Positions 29,967 to 39,118 of a stretch of 64,000 nucleotides of DNA are shown here, piece by piece. The number at the start of each line of letters is the position of its first letter. Positions within the stretch are counted from its first letter, which is position 1. Under the pieces are notes generated by a model, which saw nothing but the letters and a program-made list of their open reading frames with translations, made no database searches and was not told the origin of the DNA. The translations under genes were made by a program, and so were the position numbers. Source of the DNA: Pseudomonas lini (GTDB lineage Bacteria > Pseudomonadota > Gammaproteobacteria > Pseudomonadales > Pseudomonadaceae); the NCBI RefSeq assembly GCF_030812475.1, contig NZ_JAUSSR010000003.1:372001-436000 (forward strand), given 5' to 3'.

Positions 29967-31793
29967 ATGCATCCCCGCGTCCTTGAGGTCACCGAACGGC
30001 TTATCGCCCGTAGCCGCGCAACACGTGAGGCTTACCTTGCACTGATTCGTGGTGCCGCCAGCGACGGGCCGATGCGCGGCAAGCTGCAGTGCGCCAACTT
30101 CGCCCACGGCGTCGCCGGTTGCGGCAGCGATGACAAGCACAGCCTGCGGATGATGAATGCCGCCAACATCGCAATTGTTTCGTCATATAACGACATGCTC
30201 TCGGCGCATCAGCCGTACGAAGTCTTTCCTGAACAGATCAAAAAGGCCCTGCGCGAAATCGGGTCCGTCGGCCAGTTCGCCGGCGGCACCCCGGCCATGT
30301 GCGATGGCGTGACCCAGGGCGAGCCGGGGATGGAGCTGAGCCTGCCCAGCCGGGAAGTGATCGCGTTGTCCACGGCCGTGGCCCTGTCCCACAACATGTT
30401 CGACGGCGCGCTGATGCTGGGCATCTGCGACAAGATCGTGCCGGGCCTGATGATGGGGGCGTTGCGTTTCGGTCATCTGCCGACGATCTTCGTCCCGGGC
30501 GGACCGATGGTCTCGGGCATTTCCAACAAGCAGAAAGCCGATGTGCGCCAGCGCTACGCCGAAGGCAAGGCGACTCGCGAAGAGTTGCTGGAATCGGAAA
30601 TGAAGTCCTACCACAGCCCCGGCACCTGCACCTTCTACGGCACCGCCAACACCAACCAGTTGCTGATGGAAGTCATGGGCCTGCACTTGCCGGGTGCCTC
30701 TTTCGTCAACCCGAACACGCCGTTGCGCGATGCCCTGACCCGCGAAGCGGCGCATCAGGTCACGCGCCTGACCAAGCAGAACGGCAATTTCATGCCGATC
30801 GGCGAAATCGTCGACGAGCGTTCACTGGTCAACTCGATCGTGGCGCTGCACGCCACCGGCGGCTCGACCAACCACACCTTGCACATGCCGGCCATCGCCA
30901 TGGCGGCGGGCATCCAATTGACCTGGCAGGACATGGCCGACCTCTCCGAGGTGGTGCCGACCCTGAGCCACGTCTACCCCAACGGCAAAGCCGACATCAA
31001 CCACTTCCAGGCCGCGGGCGGCATGTCGTTCCTGATCCGCGAACTGCTGGAAGCCGGGCTGCTGCACGAAAACGTCAACACGGTGCTGGGCCATGGCCTG
31101 AGCCGCTACACCATGGAGCCTTTCCTCGATAACGGCGAACTGGTCTGGCGCGAAGGCCCGATTGAAAGCCTCGACGAAACCATCCTGCGTCCGGTCGCCC
31201 GGGCATTTTCACCCGAAGGTGGTTTGCGCGTGATGGAAGGCAACCTCGGTCGCGGTGTGATGAAAGTCTCGGCGGTGGCCCTGGAGAATCAGGTCGTCGA
31301 AGCACCTGCGATGGTGTTCCAGGATCAGCAGGACCTGGCCGATGCGTTCAAGGCCGGGCTGCTGGAGAAGGACTTCGTCGCCGTGATGCGCTTCCAGGGC
31401 CCGCGCTCCAATGGCATGCCGGAGCTGCACAAGATGACGCCGTTCCTCGGCGTGCTGCAGGATCGCGGCTTCAAAGTCGCACTGGTGACCGACGGGCGCA
31501 TGTCCGGCGCGTCGGGCAAAATCCCGGCGGCGATTCACGTCAGCCCCGAAGCCTATGTCGGCGGGGCTTTGGCACGGGTGCAAGAGGGCGATATCATCCG
31601 CGTCGATGGCGTCACCGGCACTCTGGAGCTTAAGGTGGACGCCGAAGAATTCGCGGCGCGCGAACCTGCCAAGGGCCTGTTGGCCAATAACATCGGCAGC
31701 GGTCGCGAACTGTTCGGTTTCATGCGCATGGCCTTCAGCTCGGCGGAGCAGGGCGCCAGCGCCTTCACTTCTGCCCTGGAGACGCTTAATTGA
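29967..31793 (+). CDS. edd: Edd, phosphogluconate dehydratase
   Basis: [Fe-S] dehydratase turning 6-phosphogluconate into KDPG, first dedicated Entner-Doudoroff step. The 608-residue IlvD/Edd protein has the usual length, with cysteine motifs [18 protein letters not shown] and [10 protein letters not shown] and the later [16 protein letters not shown] precedes the ATG. Its stop overlaps the TTG start of glk, giving the edd-glk pair. Confidence 0.96.
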   Translation: MHPRVLEVTERLIARSRATREAYLALIRGAASDGPMRGKLQCANFAHGVAGCGSDDKHSLRMMNAANIAIVSSYNDMLSAHQPYEVFPEQIKKALREIGSVGQFAGGTPAMCDGVTQGEPGMELSLPSREVIALSTAVALSHNMFDGALMLGICDKIVPGLMMGALRFGHLPTIFVPGGPMVSGISNKQKADVRQRYAEGKATREELLESEMKSYHSPGTCTFYGTANTNQLLMEVMGLHLPGASFVNPNTPLRDALTREAAHQVTRLTKQNGNFMPIGEIVDERSLVNSIVALHATGGSTNHTLHMPAIAMAAGIQLTWQDMADLSEVVPTLSHVYPNGKADINHFQAAGGMSFLIRELLEAGLLHENVNTVLGHGLSRYTMEPFLDNGELVWREGPIESLDETILRPVARAFSPEGGLRVMEGNLGRGVMKVSAVALENQVVEAPAMVFQDQQDLADAFKAGLLEKDFVAVMRFQGPRSNGMPELHKMTPFLGVLQDRGFKVALVTDGRMSGASGKIPAAIHVSPEAYVGGALARVQEGDIIRVDGVTGTLELKVDAEEFAAREPAKGLLANNIGSGRELFGFMRMAFSSAEQGASAFTSALETLN

Positions 31794-32749
31794 AACTGGC
31801 TTTGGTCGGTGACATCGGTGGGACCAACGCACGTTTCGCGTTGTGGAAAAACCAGCAGCTGGAATCGATCCAGGTGCTGGCGACGGCAGACCATGCGAGC
31901 CCGATCGATGCGATCAGCCTCTACCTGAGCGGACTCGGCATGGCGCCGGGTTCGATCAGTTCGGTATGCCTGTCGGTGGCGGGCCCTGTGAGCGGCGATG
32001 AATTCAAATTCACCAACAATCACTGGCGGCTCAGTCGCAAAGAGTTCTGCAGGATTTTGCAGGTTGACCAGCTACTGCTGGTCAATGATTTCTCTGCGAT
32101 GGCGTTGGGCATGACCCGCTTGCAGCCGGGTGAATTCCGGGTGGTCTGCGAAGGTACCCAGGAACCCTTGCGCCCCGCGGTGGTGATCGGGCCCGGCACT
32201 GGTCTTGGCGTGGGGACGTTGCTCGACCTGGGTCAAGGTCGATTCGCTGCATTGCCAGGGGAGGGTGGTCACGTCGATCTACCCTTGAGCAGCCTGCGAG
32301 AAACCCAGCTGTGGCAGCACATCTTCAACGAGATCGGTCATGTCAGCGCTGAAACGGCATTGAGCGGCAGTGGCTTGCCGCGGGTTTATCGGGCGATCTG
32401 TGCGGTGGACGGCCACGAGGCCGTGCTCGATACCCCGGAGTCGATTACGGCAGCCGGCCTGGCGGGGGATCCGATTGCCCTGGAAGTGCTCGAGCAATTC
32501 TGCTGCTGGCTCGGTCGTGTGGCCGGCAACAACGTGCTGACCACTGGTGCACGGGGTGGCGTGTACATCGTGGGCGGTGTGATTCCGCGGTTTGCCGACT
32601 TCTTCATCGAAAGCGGTTTCGCCCGGTGCTTTGCCGACAAGGGCTGCATGAGTGATTACTTCAAGGGCATCCCGGTGTGGCTGGTGACGGCGCCGTATTC
32701 GGGGCTGATGGGCGCAGGGGTGGCGCTGGAGCAATCGATCACAGCCTGA
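31790..32749 (+). CDS. glk: Glk, glucokinase
   Basis: Phosphorylates glucose entering via GtsABCD. The 319-residue protein shows ATP-binding [11 protein letters not shown] at the N-terminus, the sugar-site [19 protein letters not shown] and PGEGGHVD motifs of the bacterial Glk family. The start is TTG, overlapping the edd stop by four bases, so translation is coupled. A REPIN follows before gltR. Confidence 0.95.
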   Translation: MKLALVGDIGGTNARFALWKNQQLESIQVLATADHASPIDAISLYLSGLGMAPGSISSVCLSVAGPVSGDEFKFTNNHWRLSRKEFCRILQVDQLLLVNDFSAMALGMTRLQPGEFRVVCEGTQEPLRPAVVIGPGTGLGVGTLLDLGQGRFAALPGEGGHVDLPLSSLRETQLWQHIFNEIGHVSAETALSGSGLPRVYRAICAVDGHEAVLDTPESITAAGLAGDPIALEVLEQFCCWLGRVAGNNVLTTGARGGVYIVGGVIPRFADFFIESGFARCFADKGCMSDYFKGIPVWLVTAPYSGLMGAGVALEQSITA

Positions 32750-32760
32750 AATGAGTACCC

Positions 32761-32862
32761 ATGTAGGAGCGAGCTTGCTCGCGATGGACTTGAGAGCACC
32801 GCGTGCATCCAGACATGACGCGTTATCGTTGACGTCCATCGCGAGCAAGCTCGCTCCTACAG
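32761..32862. repeat. REPIN, TAGGAGCGAGCTTGC type
   Basis: ATGTAGGAGCGAGCTTGCTC and its complement, extended by GCGATGGACT / GTCCATCGC, around a ~40-bp core. Located between glk and gltR. Confidence 0.92.
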
Positions 32863-32916
32863 TTGTTCTGAGTTGTTTGTAAAAATGGTGCTTCAGGCAT
32901 AATCCGCCCCAACTCA

Positions 32917-32924
32917 AATAACAA
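32917..32924 (+). promoter_or_regulatory. A-rich Crc/Hfq-type (CA) motif at the gltR ribosome binding site
   Basis: AATAACAA fits AANAANAA and directly overlaps the AAGGA Shine-Dalgarno (32923-32927). Confidence 0.5.
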
Positions 32925-32935
32925 GGACGCCTTCT

Positions 32936-33667
32936 GTGAGCTCAGTCAACAAGTCGATTTTGTTGGTCGATGACGATCAAGAGATACGCGAGTTGCTGGA
33001 CGCCTACCTGACTCGCGCCGGTTTCCAGGTCCGGACTACACCCGATGGCGCAGGCTTTCGCCAGGCCATGAACGACGCGCCCAGCGACCTGGTGATCCTC
33101 GACGTGATGCTCCCGGACGAAGACGGTTTCAGTCTGTGCCGCTGGATTCGCCAGCACCCGCGCCAGGCCCAGGTGCCGATCATCATGCTCACCGCCAGTT
33201 CCGACGAGGCCGACCGGGTCATCGGCCTGGAGCTGGGCGCCGACGACTACCTGGGCAAACCCTTCAGTCCCCGTGAACTGCAAGCACGCATCAAGGCACT
33301 GCTGCGCCGCGCGCAATTCGGCCAGGAACGCGCCGGCGGTGATGTGCTGGCCTTCGATGACTGGCGCCTGGACATGGTCAGCCACCGCCTGTTCCACATC
33401 GACGGTGAAGAAGTGATTCTCTCCGGTGCCGATTTCGCCCTGCTGAAACTGTTCCTCGATCACCCTCAGCAAATCCTCGACCGCGACACCATCGGCAATG
33501 CCACCCGTGGCCGTGATCTGATGCCACTGGATCGCATCGTCGACATGGCCGTCAGCCGCCTGCGTCAGCGTCTGCGCGACACCGAAAAACCGCCGCGGCT
33601 GATCCGTACCGTGCGCGGCAGCGGCTACCAACTGGCAGCCACCGTGGTTGCCAGTAATGGCCACTGA
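32936..33667 (+). CDS. gltR: GltR, OmpR-family response regulator of glucose transport
   Basis: DNA-binding partner of the GtrS kinase that controls oprB/gts glucose uptake. The 243-residue protein has a receiver domain (~1-120; VDDDQE acidic pair, phospho-Asp in VILDVMLPDEDG, HPRQAQVPIIMLTA, KPF lysine) and a winged-helix domain (~135-238, ending RLIRTVRGSGYQL). GTG start with AAGGA eight bases upstream. It overlaps gtrS by 11 bp. Confidence 0.94.
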   Translation: MSSVNKSILLVDDDQEIRELLDAYLTRAGFQVRTTPDGAGFRQAMNDAPSDLVILDVMLPDEDGFSLCRWIRQHPRQAQVPIIMLTASSDEADRVIGLELGADDYLGKPFSPRELQARIKALLRRAQFGQERAGGDVLAFDDWRLDMVSHRLFHIDGEEVILSGADFALLKLFLDHPQQILDRDTIGNATRGRDLMPLDRIVDMAVSRLRQRLRDTEKPPRLIRTVRGSGYQLAATVVASNGH

Positions 33668-35126
33668 GTTTTTCCGCAAGCTCGCGGCCAGGGTGCCTGT
33701 ACCGCGTTCGCTGCTCGGGCGGATGTTGCTGCTGACCTTGCTGGCGGTGCTGTTCGCCCAGGCACTGTCCAGCGTGATCTGGGTATCGCAGCTGCGCGCG
33801 ACCCAGCTCGAAGGGCTGGTCACCAGCGCCCGCAGCCTCGCGCATTCGATGACCGCCAGCGTCAGTTACTTCCGTTCGTTGCCGGTGGCGTTCCGACCGC
33901 TGGTGCTCGATCAGTTGCGCAGCATGGGCGGCACGCGGTTCGTGGTGACCCTCAACGACAAACCCCTGGGCATGGAAGTGCTGCCGATCACTGCGCGTAA
34001 AGCGGCGGTGCTCAAAGCGGTGGACGAAGTCTTGCGCCAATCCCTGGGCCAGGACACCGATATCTCCGTAACCTTTGTCAGCCCCGAAGACCTGCGGATC
34101 TTCAATGGCGGGCTGAAACTCGACGAGTTGCCTCGCTCCTGGGCGCACTACGCACTGACCCTGGAACCGGTCAATCCGCCGGTGCTGGTCACCCAGATCC
34201 AGATGGCGCCGGGGGAGTGGCTGTACATCGCCTCGCTATTGCCCGAGCCCTATACCAGCCTTGAAGAGCAGGGGCTGCCGGCGCAGCAGGTCTGGTTCAT
34301 CGTGCTCACGAGCGGCTTCCTGCTGTTGTTCATCGGCCTGCTGGTGCACTGGCAGAGCCGCCCGCTCAAGCGTCTGGCACGGGCGGCGCGCGATATGTCA
34401 TTGGGGGCCGAAGTCGAGCCGGTGGCCGAGGGCGGCGGCAGTGAAGTGGTCGAAGTGGGCCGTGCCTTCAACGCCATGCGCGAGCGCATCAGCCGCTACC
34501 TGACCGAACGCAGCCAGTTGTTCAGCGCGATTTCCCATGACCTGCGCACGCCGATCACCCGCTTGCGCCTGCGGGTTGAACTGCTCGAGGACGAACAGCT
34601 GCAAGCCAAGTTCGGTCGCGACCTGGATGAGTTGGAGCTGCTGGTCAAAGGCGCGCTGCAATGCGTGAAAGACACCGACATTCACGAAAATATCGAACCG
34701 GTGGACCTCAACCATGTGCTCGATTGCCTGGTGGAACCGTACCTGGCGCCCAACGGCAACGGCCGGGTGACCCAGCACGGACGGGCGCTGGCGCCGTATC
34801 CGGGCAAGCCGTTGGCACTCAAGCGCTGCATCGGCAACCTGATCGACAATGCCTTGAAATACGGGCAGAACGCGCACCTGCACATCGATGACGATGACAG
34901 CGCGTTTGTCCTGCATGTCGATGATGAAGGGCCGGGGGTGCCGGAGCAGCGACTGGAGCAGGTATTCGAACCGCACTTCAGGTTGGCGGGGCAGCAGCAG
35001 GGTTATGGGTTGGGGTTGGGGATTGCGCGCAATATTGCCCATAGTCATGGGGGGGAGGTCAGCCTGCAGAACCTGCGGGAGGGTGGGTTGCGGGTGACGT
35101 TGCAGTTGCCGCGCAGTGTTGATTAG
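33657..35126 (+). CDS. gtrS: GtrS, sensor histidine kinase of glucose transport
   Basis: Membrane kinase that responds to intracellular or periplasmic sugar acids (2-ketogluconate/6-phosphogluconate in P. aeruginosa). The ~489-residue protein has transmembrane helices at ~18-40 and ~215-240 around a periplasmic sensor domain, then HAMP (~240-292), the H-box FSAISHDLRTPITRLR with phospho-His, and the ATPase domain with NLIDNALKYG and the GLGLGIARN G-box. The ATG at 33657 is preferred over the TTG nine bases earlier. Confidence 0.94.
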   Translation: MATEFFRKLAARVPVPRSLLGRMLLLTLLAVLFAQALSSVIWVSQLRATQLEGLVTSARSLAHSMTASVSYFRSLPVAFRPLVLDQLRSMGGTRFVVTLNDKPLGMEVLPITARKAAVLKAVDEVLRQSLGQDTDISVTFVSPEDLRIFNGGLKLDELPRSWAHYALTLEPVNPPVLVTQIQMAPGEWLYIASLLPEPYTSLEEQGLPAQQVWFIVLTSGFLLLFIGLLVHWQSRPLKRLARAARDMSLGAEVEPVAEGGGSEVVEVGRAFNAMRERISRYLTERSQLFSAISHDLRTPITRLRLRVELLEDEQLQAKFGRDLDELELLVKGALQCVKDTDIHENIEPVDLNHVLDCLVEPYLAPNGNGRVTQHGRALAPYPGKPLALKRCIGNLIDNALKYGQNAHLHIDDDDSAFVLHVDDEGPGVPEQRLEQVFEPHFRLAGQQQGYGLGLGIARNIAHSHGGEVSLQNLREGGLRVTLQLPRSVD

Positions 35127-35144
35127 TCACACCGCGTTATCGTT

Positions 35145-35232
35145 CTTCGCGAGCAGGCTCGCTCCCACAGGATTACCTACCTTCTGAAAGTGTGGGCAGA
35201 ACATTGTGGGAGCGAGCCTGCTCGCGAAGGCG
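35145..35232. repeat. Outward-facing REP pair
   Basis: A right arm (TTCGCGAGCAGGCTCGCTCC, 35145-35170) is followed by a left arm (TGTGGGAGCGAGCCTGCTCG, 35204-35230), the reverse of the usual REPIN order. It directly precedes the operator of the isomerase gene. Confidence 0.85.
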
Positions 35233-35262
35233 TCAGACGCTTCAATACATCCCTCTAGGCAA

Positions 35263-35327
35263 ATGTCACAGATCAGTGACATAACCCACCCCCTTCGTTA
35301 CAAGTCCGCCACCGCCCGTTGTTTAGA
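35263..35327 (+). promoter_or_regulatory. Operator and promoter block of the YihS-like isomerase gene
   Basis: ATGTCAC-N6-GTGACAT (35263-35282, perfect inverted repeat), nine bases, CCTTCGTTAC (35292-35301), nineteen bases, GTTTAGA (35321-35327). The same elements in the same spacing precede gtsA. No good -35 hexamer stands 17 bp before the presumed -10, suggesting activator dependence. Confidence 0.75.
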
Positions 35328-35340
35328 CTGCCCCAGTCAT

Positions 35341-35348
35341 AACAACAA
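35341..35348 (+). promoter_or_regulatory. A-rich Crc/Hfq-type motif before the isomerase gene
   Basis: AACAACAA (AANAANAA) followed by AAAA and the AAGGC ribosome-binding region, 14 bases before the ATG. Confidence 0.5.
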
Positions 35349-35361
35349 AAAAAGGCACCCC

Positions 35362-36621
35362 ATGGACACCTTCCAACCCGCCTTCAGCAGTTGGCTGAAT
35401 GCACCTGCCCATCAGCAATGGCTCGCCGCCGAAGGCCTGCGCCTGCTGTCGTTTGCCAAGGCCGCAACGCACCCCGAAGGCTTCGGCAACCTCGATGAAA
35501 AGGGCCGCCTGCCGGCCAGCGCGCACGCGCAAACCATGAACACCGCGCGCATGACCCACAGTTTCGCCATGGCCCACATTCAGGGGCTGCCGGGTTTTGC
35601 CGAACTGGTGGATCATGGCGTCAAAGCGCTCAACGGCCCGCTGCGCGACAACGAGCACGGTGGCTGGTTTGCCGTCGCCCTGCATCGCGACGACAACACC
35701 GACAAAGCGGCCTACCTGCATGCCTTCGTCGCTCTGGCCGCCAGTTCCGCGGTCGTCGCGCAGCGCCCCGGCGCCCAGGCGCTGCTCGATGACGCGATCA
35801 ACATCATCGACACGCATTTCTGGAGCGAGGAGGAAGGCGCCATGCGCGAATCCTTCAACCGTGACTGGAGCGTCGAGGAAGCCTATCGCGGCGCCAACAG
35901 TAATATGCACGCCACCGAAGCGTTCCTCGCGCTGGCCGACGTCACCCAAGACAACCGCTGGCTGGTCCGCGCCCAGCGCATCGTCGAGCGCGTCATCCAC
36001 ACGCACGCCGCCGCCAATGACTACCGGGTGATCGAGCATTTCGACCGCGACTGGCAGCCGCTACGCGAGTACAACCACGACTATCCGGCCGACGGGTTCC
36101 GTCCCTACGGCACCACGCCCGGCCACGGTTTCGAGTGGGCGCGGCTGTTGCTGCACCTCGAAGCGGCGCGGGTCCGGGCCGGGATGCTGACGCCAGGCTG
36201 GCTGGCAACGGATGCGCAAAAACTGTTCGACCACAACTGTCGTGACGGGTGGAACGTCGACGGTGCGCAGGGCATCGTCTACACCCTCGACTGGGACAAT
36301 CGCGCCGTGGTTCGTCATCGCCTGCACTGGACCCATTGCGAAGCCAGCGCCGCCGCCAGCGCTCTGCTCAAGCGCACGGGCGACGAACAATACGAACACT
36401 GGTACCGGCAGTTCTGGGAATTTTGTGACAGTCATTTCATCGACCGCCGTGACGGCAGCTGGTATCACGAACTCGATCCGCAGAACCGGCCGAGCGCCGA
36501 TATCTGGGCCGGCAAACCCGACCTCTATCACGCCTGGCAAGCGGTATTGATCCCGCGCCTGCCGCTGGCGCCCAGCATGGCCACAGCGCTGGGGCAGTTG
36601 TCCCAGAGCGTTCCTGTGTAA
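35362..36621 (+). CDS. AGE-superfamily aldose-ketose isomerase (YihS/mannose isomerase-like)
   Basis: A 419-residue (alpha/alpha)6-barrel enzyme, probably interconverting an aldose and a ketose such as D-mannose and D-fructose. Visible motifs: RMTHSFAMAH (~63-72), GANSNMHATEAFLA with His183, PGHGFEWARL with His255, and KPDLYHAWQA with His390. The spacing of the last two histidines (135) is that of the catalytic His248/His383 pair I recall for E. coli YihS, favouring isomerase over N-acylglucosamine epimerase. Start at the ATG after AAAGGC. It lies between gtrS and gtsA, sharing the gtsA operator architecture, so it is likely induced with the sugar ABC transporter. Confidence 0.88.
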   Translation: MDTFQPAFSSWLNAPAHQQWLAAEGLRLLSFAKAATHPEGFGNLDEKGRLPASAHAQTMNTARMTHSFAMAHIQGLPGFAELVDHGVKALNGPLRDNEHGGWFAVALHRDDNTDKAAYLHAFVALAASSAVVAQRPGAQALLDDAINIIDTHFWSEEEGAMRESFNRDWSVEEAYRGANSNMHATEAFLALADVTQDNRWLVRAQRIVERVIHTHAAANDYRVIEHFDRDWQPLREYNHDYPADGFRPYGTTPGHGFEWARLLLHLEAARVRAGMLTPGWLATDAQKLFDHNCRDGWNVDGAQGIVYTLDWDNRAVVRHRLHWTHCEASAAASALLKRTGDEQYEHWYRQFWEFCDSHFIDRRDGSWYHELDPQNRPSADIWAGKPDLYHAWQAVLIPRLPLAPSMATALGQLSQSVPV

Positions 36622-36680
36622 CCATGTGGTGACATTCCAACGTCCCTTCGTTACCTGCGAAGGCATGACTCCTGTTTAGA
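36616..36680 (+). promoter_or_regulatory. Operator and promoter block of gtsA
   Basis: GTGTAAC-N6-GTGACAT (36616-36635), nine bases, CCTTCGTTAC (36645-36654), nineteen bases, GTTTAGA (36674-36680), continuing AAT so that TAGAAT may be the -10. It overlaps the stop codon of the upstream isomerase gene. Probable target of GltR. Confidence 0.75.
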
Positions 36681-36714
36681 ATCCATGCAGCGCAAGCACC
36701 AGACTTGCATGCAT

Positions 36715-36726
36715 AACAACAAGAAA
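36715..36726 (+). promoter_or_regulatory. A-rich Crc/Hfq-type motif at the gtsA ribosome binding site
   Basis: AACAACAAGAAA (repeated AAN) runs into AAAGG, 12 bases before the gtsA ATG. Glucose-uptake genes are known catabolite-repression targets in Pseudomonas. Confidence 0.6.
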
Positions 36727-36737
36727 GGTACTTCCAG

Positions 36738-38045
36738 ATGAATGCGATTTCTCGCCTCGCTACTGTCATTTCTCTCGCCTCGCTGCTTCCCCTGTCTGCA
36801 TTCCCGTTGAGTGCACTTGCCGCCGACGCCAAAGGCTCGGTGGAAGTCGTTCACTGGTGGACCTCCGGTGGTGAAAAGGCAGCGGTCGATGTGCTCAAGG
36901 CCCAGGTCGAAAAAGATGGCTTTACCTGGAAGGACGGCGCCGTCGCCGGTGGTGGCGGATCCACGGCCATGACCGTGCTGAAAAGCCGCGCCGTCGCCGG
37001 CAACCCACCGGGCGTCGCCCAGATCAAGGGCCCGGACATCCAGGAGTGGGGCAGCACGGGCCTGCTCAGCACTGATGCGCTGAAAGACGTTTCCAAGTCG
37101 GAAAACTGGGATGGCCTGCTGCCTGCGAAAGTCTCCGACACCGTGAAATACGAAGGCGACTACGTTGCAGTACCGGTGAACATTCACCGCGTCAACTGGC
37201 TGTGGATCAACCCGCAAGTGTTCAAGAAAGCCGGGATCGAAAAAGCGCCGACCACCCTCGAAGAATTCTATGCCGCCGGCGACAAGCTCAAGGCCGCCGG
37301 CTTTATCGCGCTCGCCCACGGTGGTCAGCCCTGGCAGGACAGCACCGTGTTCGAAGACGTGGTGCTCTCGGTCATGGGCGCCGACGGTTACAAAAAGGCC
37401 CTGGTAGACCTGGACCAGAAGACCCTCTCGGGTGCCGAGATGACCAAGGCCTTCACCGAGTTGAAAAAACTCACCGGCTACATGGACCCCAACCGCGCCG
37501 GTCGTGACTGGAATATCGCCGCCGCCGACGTCATCAACGGCAAGGCCGGCATGCAGATGATGGGCGACTGGGCCAAGAGCGAATGGACTGCCGCGAAGAA
37601 AGTCGCCGGCAAGGACTACCAGTGCGTACCGTTCCCGGGTACCGAAAAAGCCTTCACCTACAACATCGACTCCCTGGCGGTGTTCAAGCTTAAAGCTGAC
37701 CGCAAAGGCGACATCGCCGCCCAGCAAGACCTGGCCAAGGTCGCCCTGGGTAAAGACTTCCAGAAGATTTTCAGCATCAACAAAGGCTCGATCCCGGTGC
37801 GTACCGACATGCTCAACGACATGAGCGGCCTGGGCTTCGATGCTTGCGCGCAAACCGCGGCCAAGGACTTCCTGGCGGACGAGAAGACCGGCGGCCTGCA
37901 GCCGAGCATGGCGCACAACATGGCCACTTCCCTGGCCGTGCAGGGCGCGATCTTCGACGTGGTCACCAACTTCATGAACGACAAAAACGCTGACCCGGCC
38001 AAGGCCAGCGCGCAACTGGCGTCGGCTGTGAAAGCTGCCCAGTAA
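36738..38045 (+). CDS. gtsA: GtsA, periplasmic glucose-binding protein
   Basis: Substrate-binding protein of the high-affinity glucose (possibly also mannose) ABC importer. The 435-residue precursor has a Sec signal ending near residue 29 (SALA-ADAKG) and family-1 solute-binding features ([29 protein letters not shown]). It is followed by a 164-bp gap with a REPIN before gtsB, a layout that can favour higher output of the binding protein than of the membrane subunits. Confidence 0.94.
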   Translation: MNAISRLATVISLASLLPLSAFPLSALAADAKGSVEVVHWWTSGGEKAAVDVLKAQVEKDGFTWKDGAVAGGGGSTAMTVLKSRAVAGNPPGVAQIKGPDIQEWGSTGLLSTDALKDVSKSENWDGLLPAKVSDTVKYEGDYVAVPVNIHRVNWLWINPQVFKKAGIEKAPTTLEEFYAAGDKLKAAGFIALAHGGQPWQDSTVFEDVVLSVMGADGYKKALVDLDQKTLSGAEMTKAFTELKKLTGYMDPNRAGRDWNIAAADVINGKAGMQMMGDWAKSEWTAAKKVAGKDYQCVPFPGTEKAFTYNIDSLAVFKLKADRKGDIAAQQDLAKVALGKDFQKIFSINKGSIPVRTDMLNDMSGLGFDACAQTAAKDFLADEKTGGLQPSMAHNMATSLAVQGAIFDVVTNFMNDKNADPAKASAQLASAVKAAQ

Positions 38046-38065
38046 TCCCTGACTCTGAGTGACCC

Positions 38066-38166
38066 CTGTAGGAGCGAGCTTGCTCGCGATGGACTACCAG
38101 GCACCGCGTTAATCCAGACAGAACACGGTGTTCTTGATTCCATCGCGAGCAAGCTCGCTCCTACAA
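38066..38166. repeat. REPIN between gtsA and gtsB
   Basis: CTGTAGGAGCGAGCTTGCTC and its complement, with GCGATGGACT / TTCCATCGC inside and ACCGCGTTAATCCAGACAG in the core. It lies within the gts operon, 20 bp after the gtsA stop. Confidence 0.92.
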
Positions 38167-38209
38167 GAGATCGCACTCCGATCCTCACTTCTTCACCTGG
38201 ATTATCCCG

Positions 38210-39118
38210 ATGAGCTCTGTGGCGGTTTTCAGCAAAGCCTCACCGTTCGATGCGCTGCAACGCTGGTTACCCAAGTTGGTACTCGCGCCGAGCATGCTGA
38301 TCGTGCTGGTTGGCTTCTACGGTTACATCATCTGGACATTCGTACTGTCCTTCACCAATTCCAGCTTCATGCCGAGCTACAAGTGGGTCGGCCTGCAGCA
38401 ATACATCCGCCTTATGGACAACGATCGCTGGTGGGTCGCGAGCAAGAACCTCGCGCTCTTCGGCGGCATGTTCATCGGCATCAGCCTGGTGCTGGGGGTG
38501 TTCCTCGCGGTGCTGCTGGACCAGCGCATTCGCAAGGAAGGTTTCATTCGCACCGTGTACCTGTACCCGATGGCGCTGTCGATGATTGTCACCGGTACCG
38601 CATGGAAATGGTTGCTCAACCCGGGCCTGGGCCTGGACAAGATGCTGCGTGACTGGGGCTGGGAAGGCTTCCGTCTCGACTGGCTGGTGGATCAGGATCG
38701 CGTGGTGTATTGCCTGGTGATCGCCGCCGTCTGGCAAGCTTCCGGATTCGTGATGGCGATGTTTCTCGCCGGGCTGCGCGGGGTCGATCAATCGATCATC
38801 CGTGCCGCACAGGTCGATGGTGCGAGCCTGCCGACCATCTACTTGAAGATCGTGCTGCCGAGTCTGCGCCCGGTGTTCTTCAGCGCCTTCATGATCCTCG
38901 CGCACATCGCAATCAAGAGCTTCGACCTGGTGGCGGCCATGACAGCAGGCGGCCCGGGCTACTCGTCCGACCTGCCGGCGATGTTCATGTATTCCTTCAC
39001 CTTCAGCCGCGGTCAGATGGGCATTGGTTCGGCCAGCGCCATGATGATGCTCGGTGCGATCCTGGCGATTCTGGTGCCGTACCTGTACTCCGAATTGCGA
39101 GGTAAACGCCATGAGTAA
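38210..39118 (+). CDS. gtsB: GtsB, glucose ABC transporter permease
   Basis: MalF-type inner-membrane permease, 302 residues, six predicted helices (first ~23-45, VLAPSMLIVLVGFYGYIIWTF). The EAA loop that docks on GtsD is visible as RAAQVDGASLPTIYLKIVLPSLRPV. The TAA-free end overlaps gtsC by eight bases. Confidence 0.94.
   Translation: MSSVAVFSKASPFDALQRWLPKLVLAPSMLIVLVGFYGYIIWTFVLSFTNSSFMPSYKWVGLQQYIRLMDNDRWWVASKNLALFGGMFIGISLVLGVFLAVLLDQRIRKEGFIRTVYLYPMALSMIVTGTAWKWLLNPGLGLDKMLRDWGWEGFRLDWLVDQDRVVYCLVIAAVWQASGFVMAMFLAGLRGVDQSIIRAAQVDGASLPTIYLKIVLPSLRPVFFSAFMILAHIAIKSFDLVAAMTAGGPGYSSDLPAMFMYSFTFSRGQMGIGSASAMMMLGAILAILVPYLYSELRGKRHE

Noticed and set aside
30001..31832. Several 60-280 residue frames in other phases of edd
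   Set aside because: Shadows of edd, which is full length with all motifs.
36651..38015. 454-residue minus-strand frame opposite gtsA
   Set aside because: Fully covered by a clear gtsA with signal peptide; no ribosome binding site and no family motifs in the antisense product.
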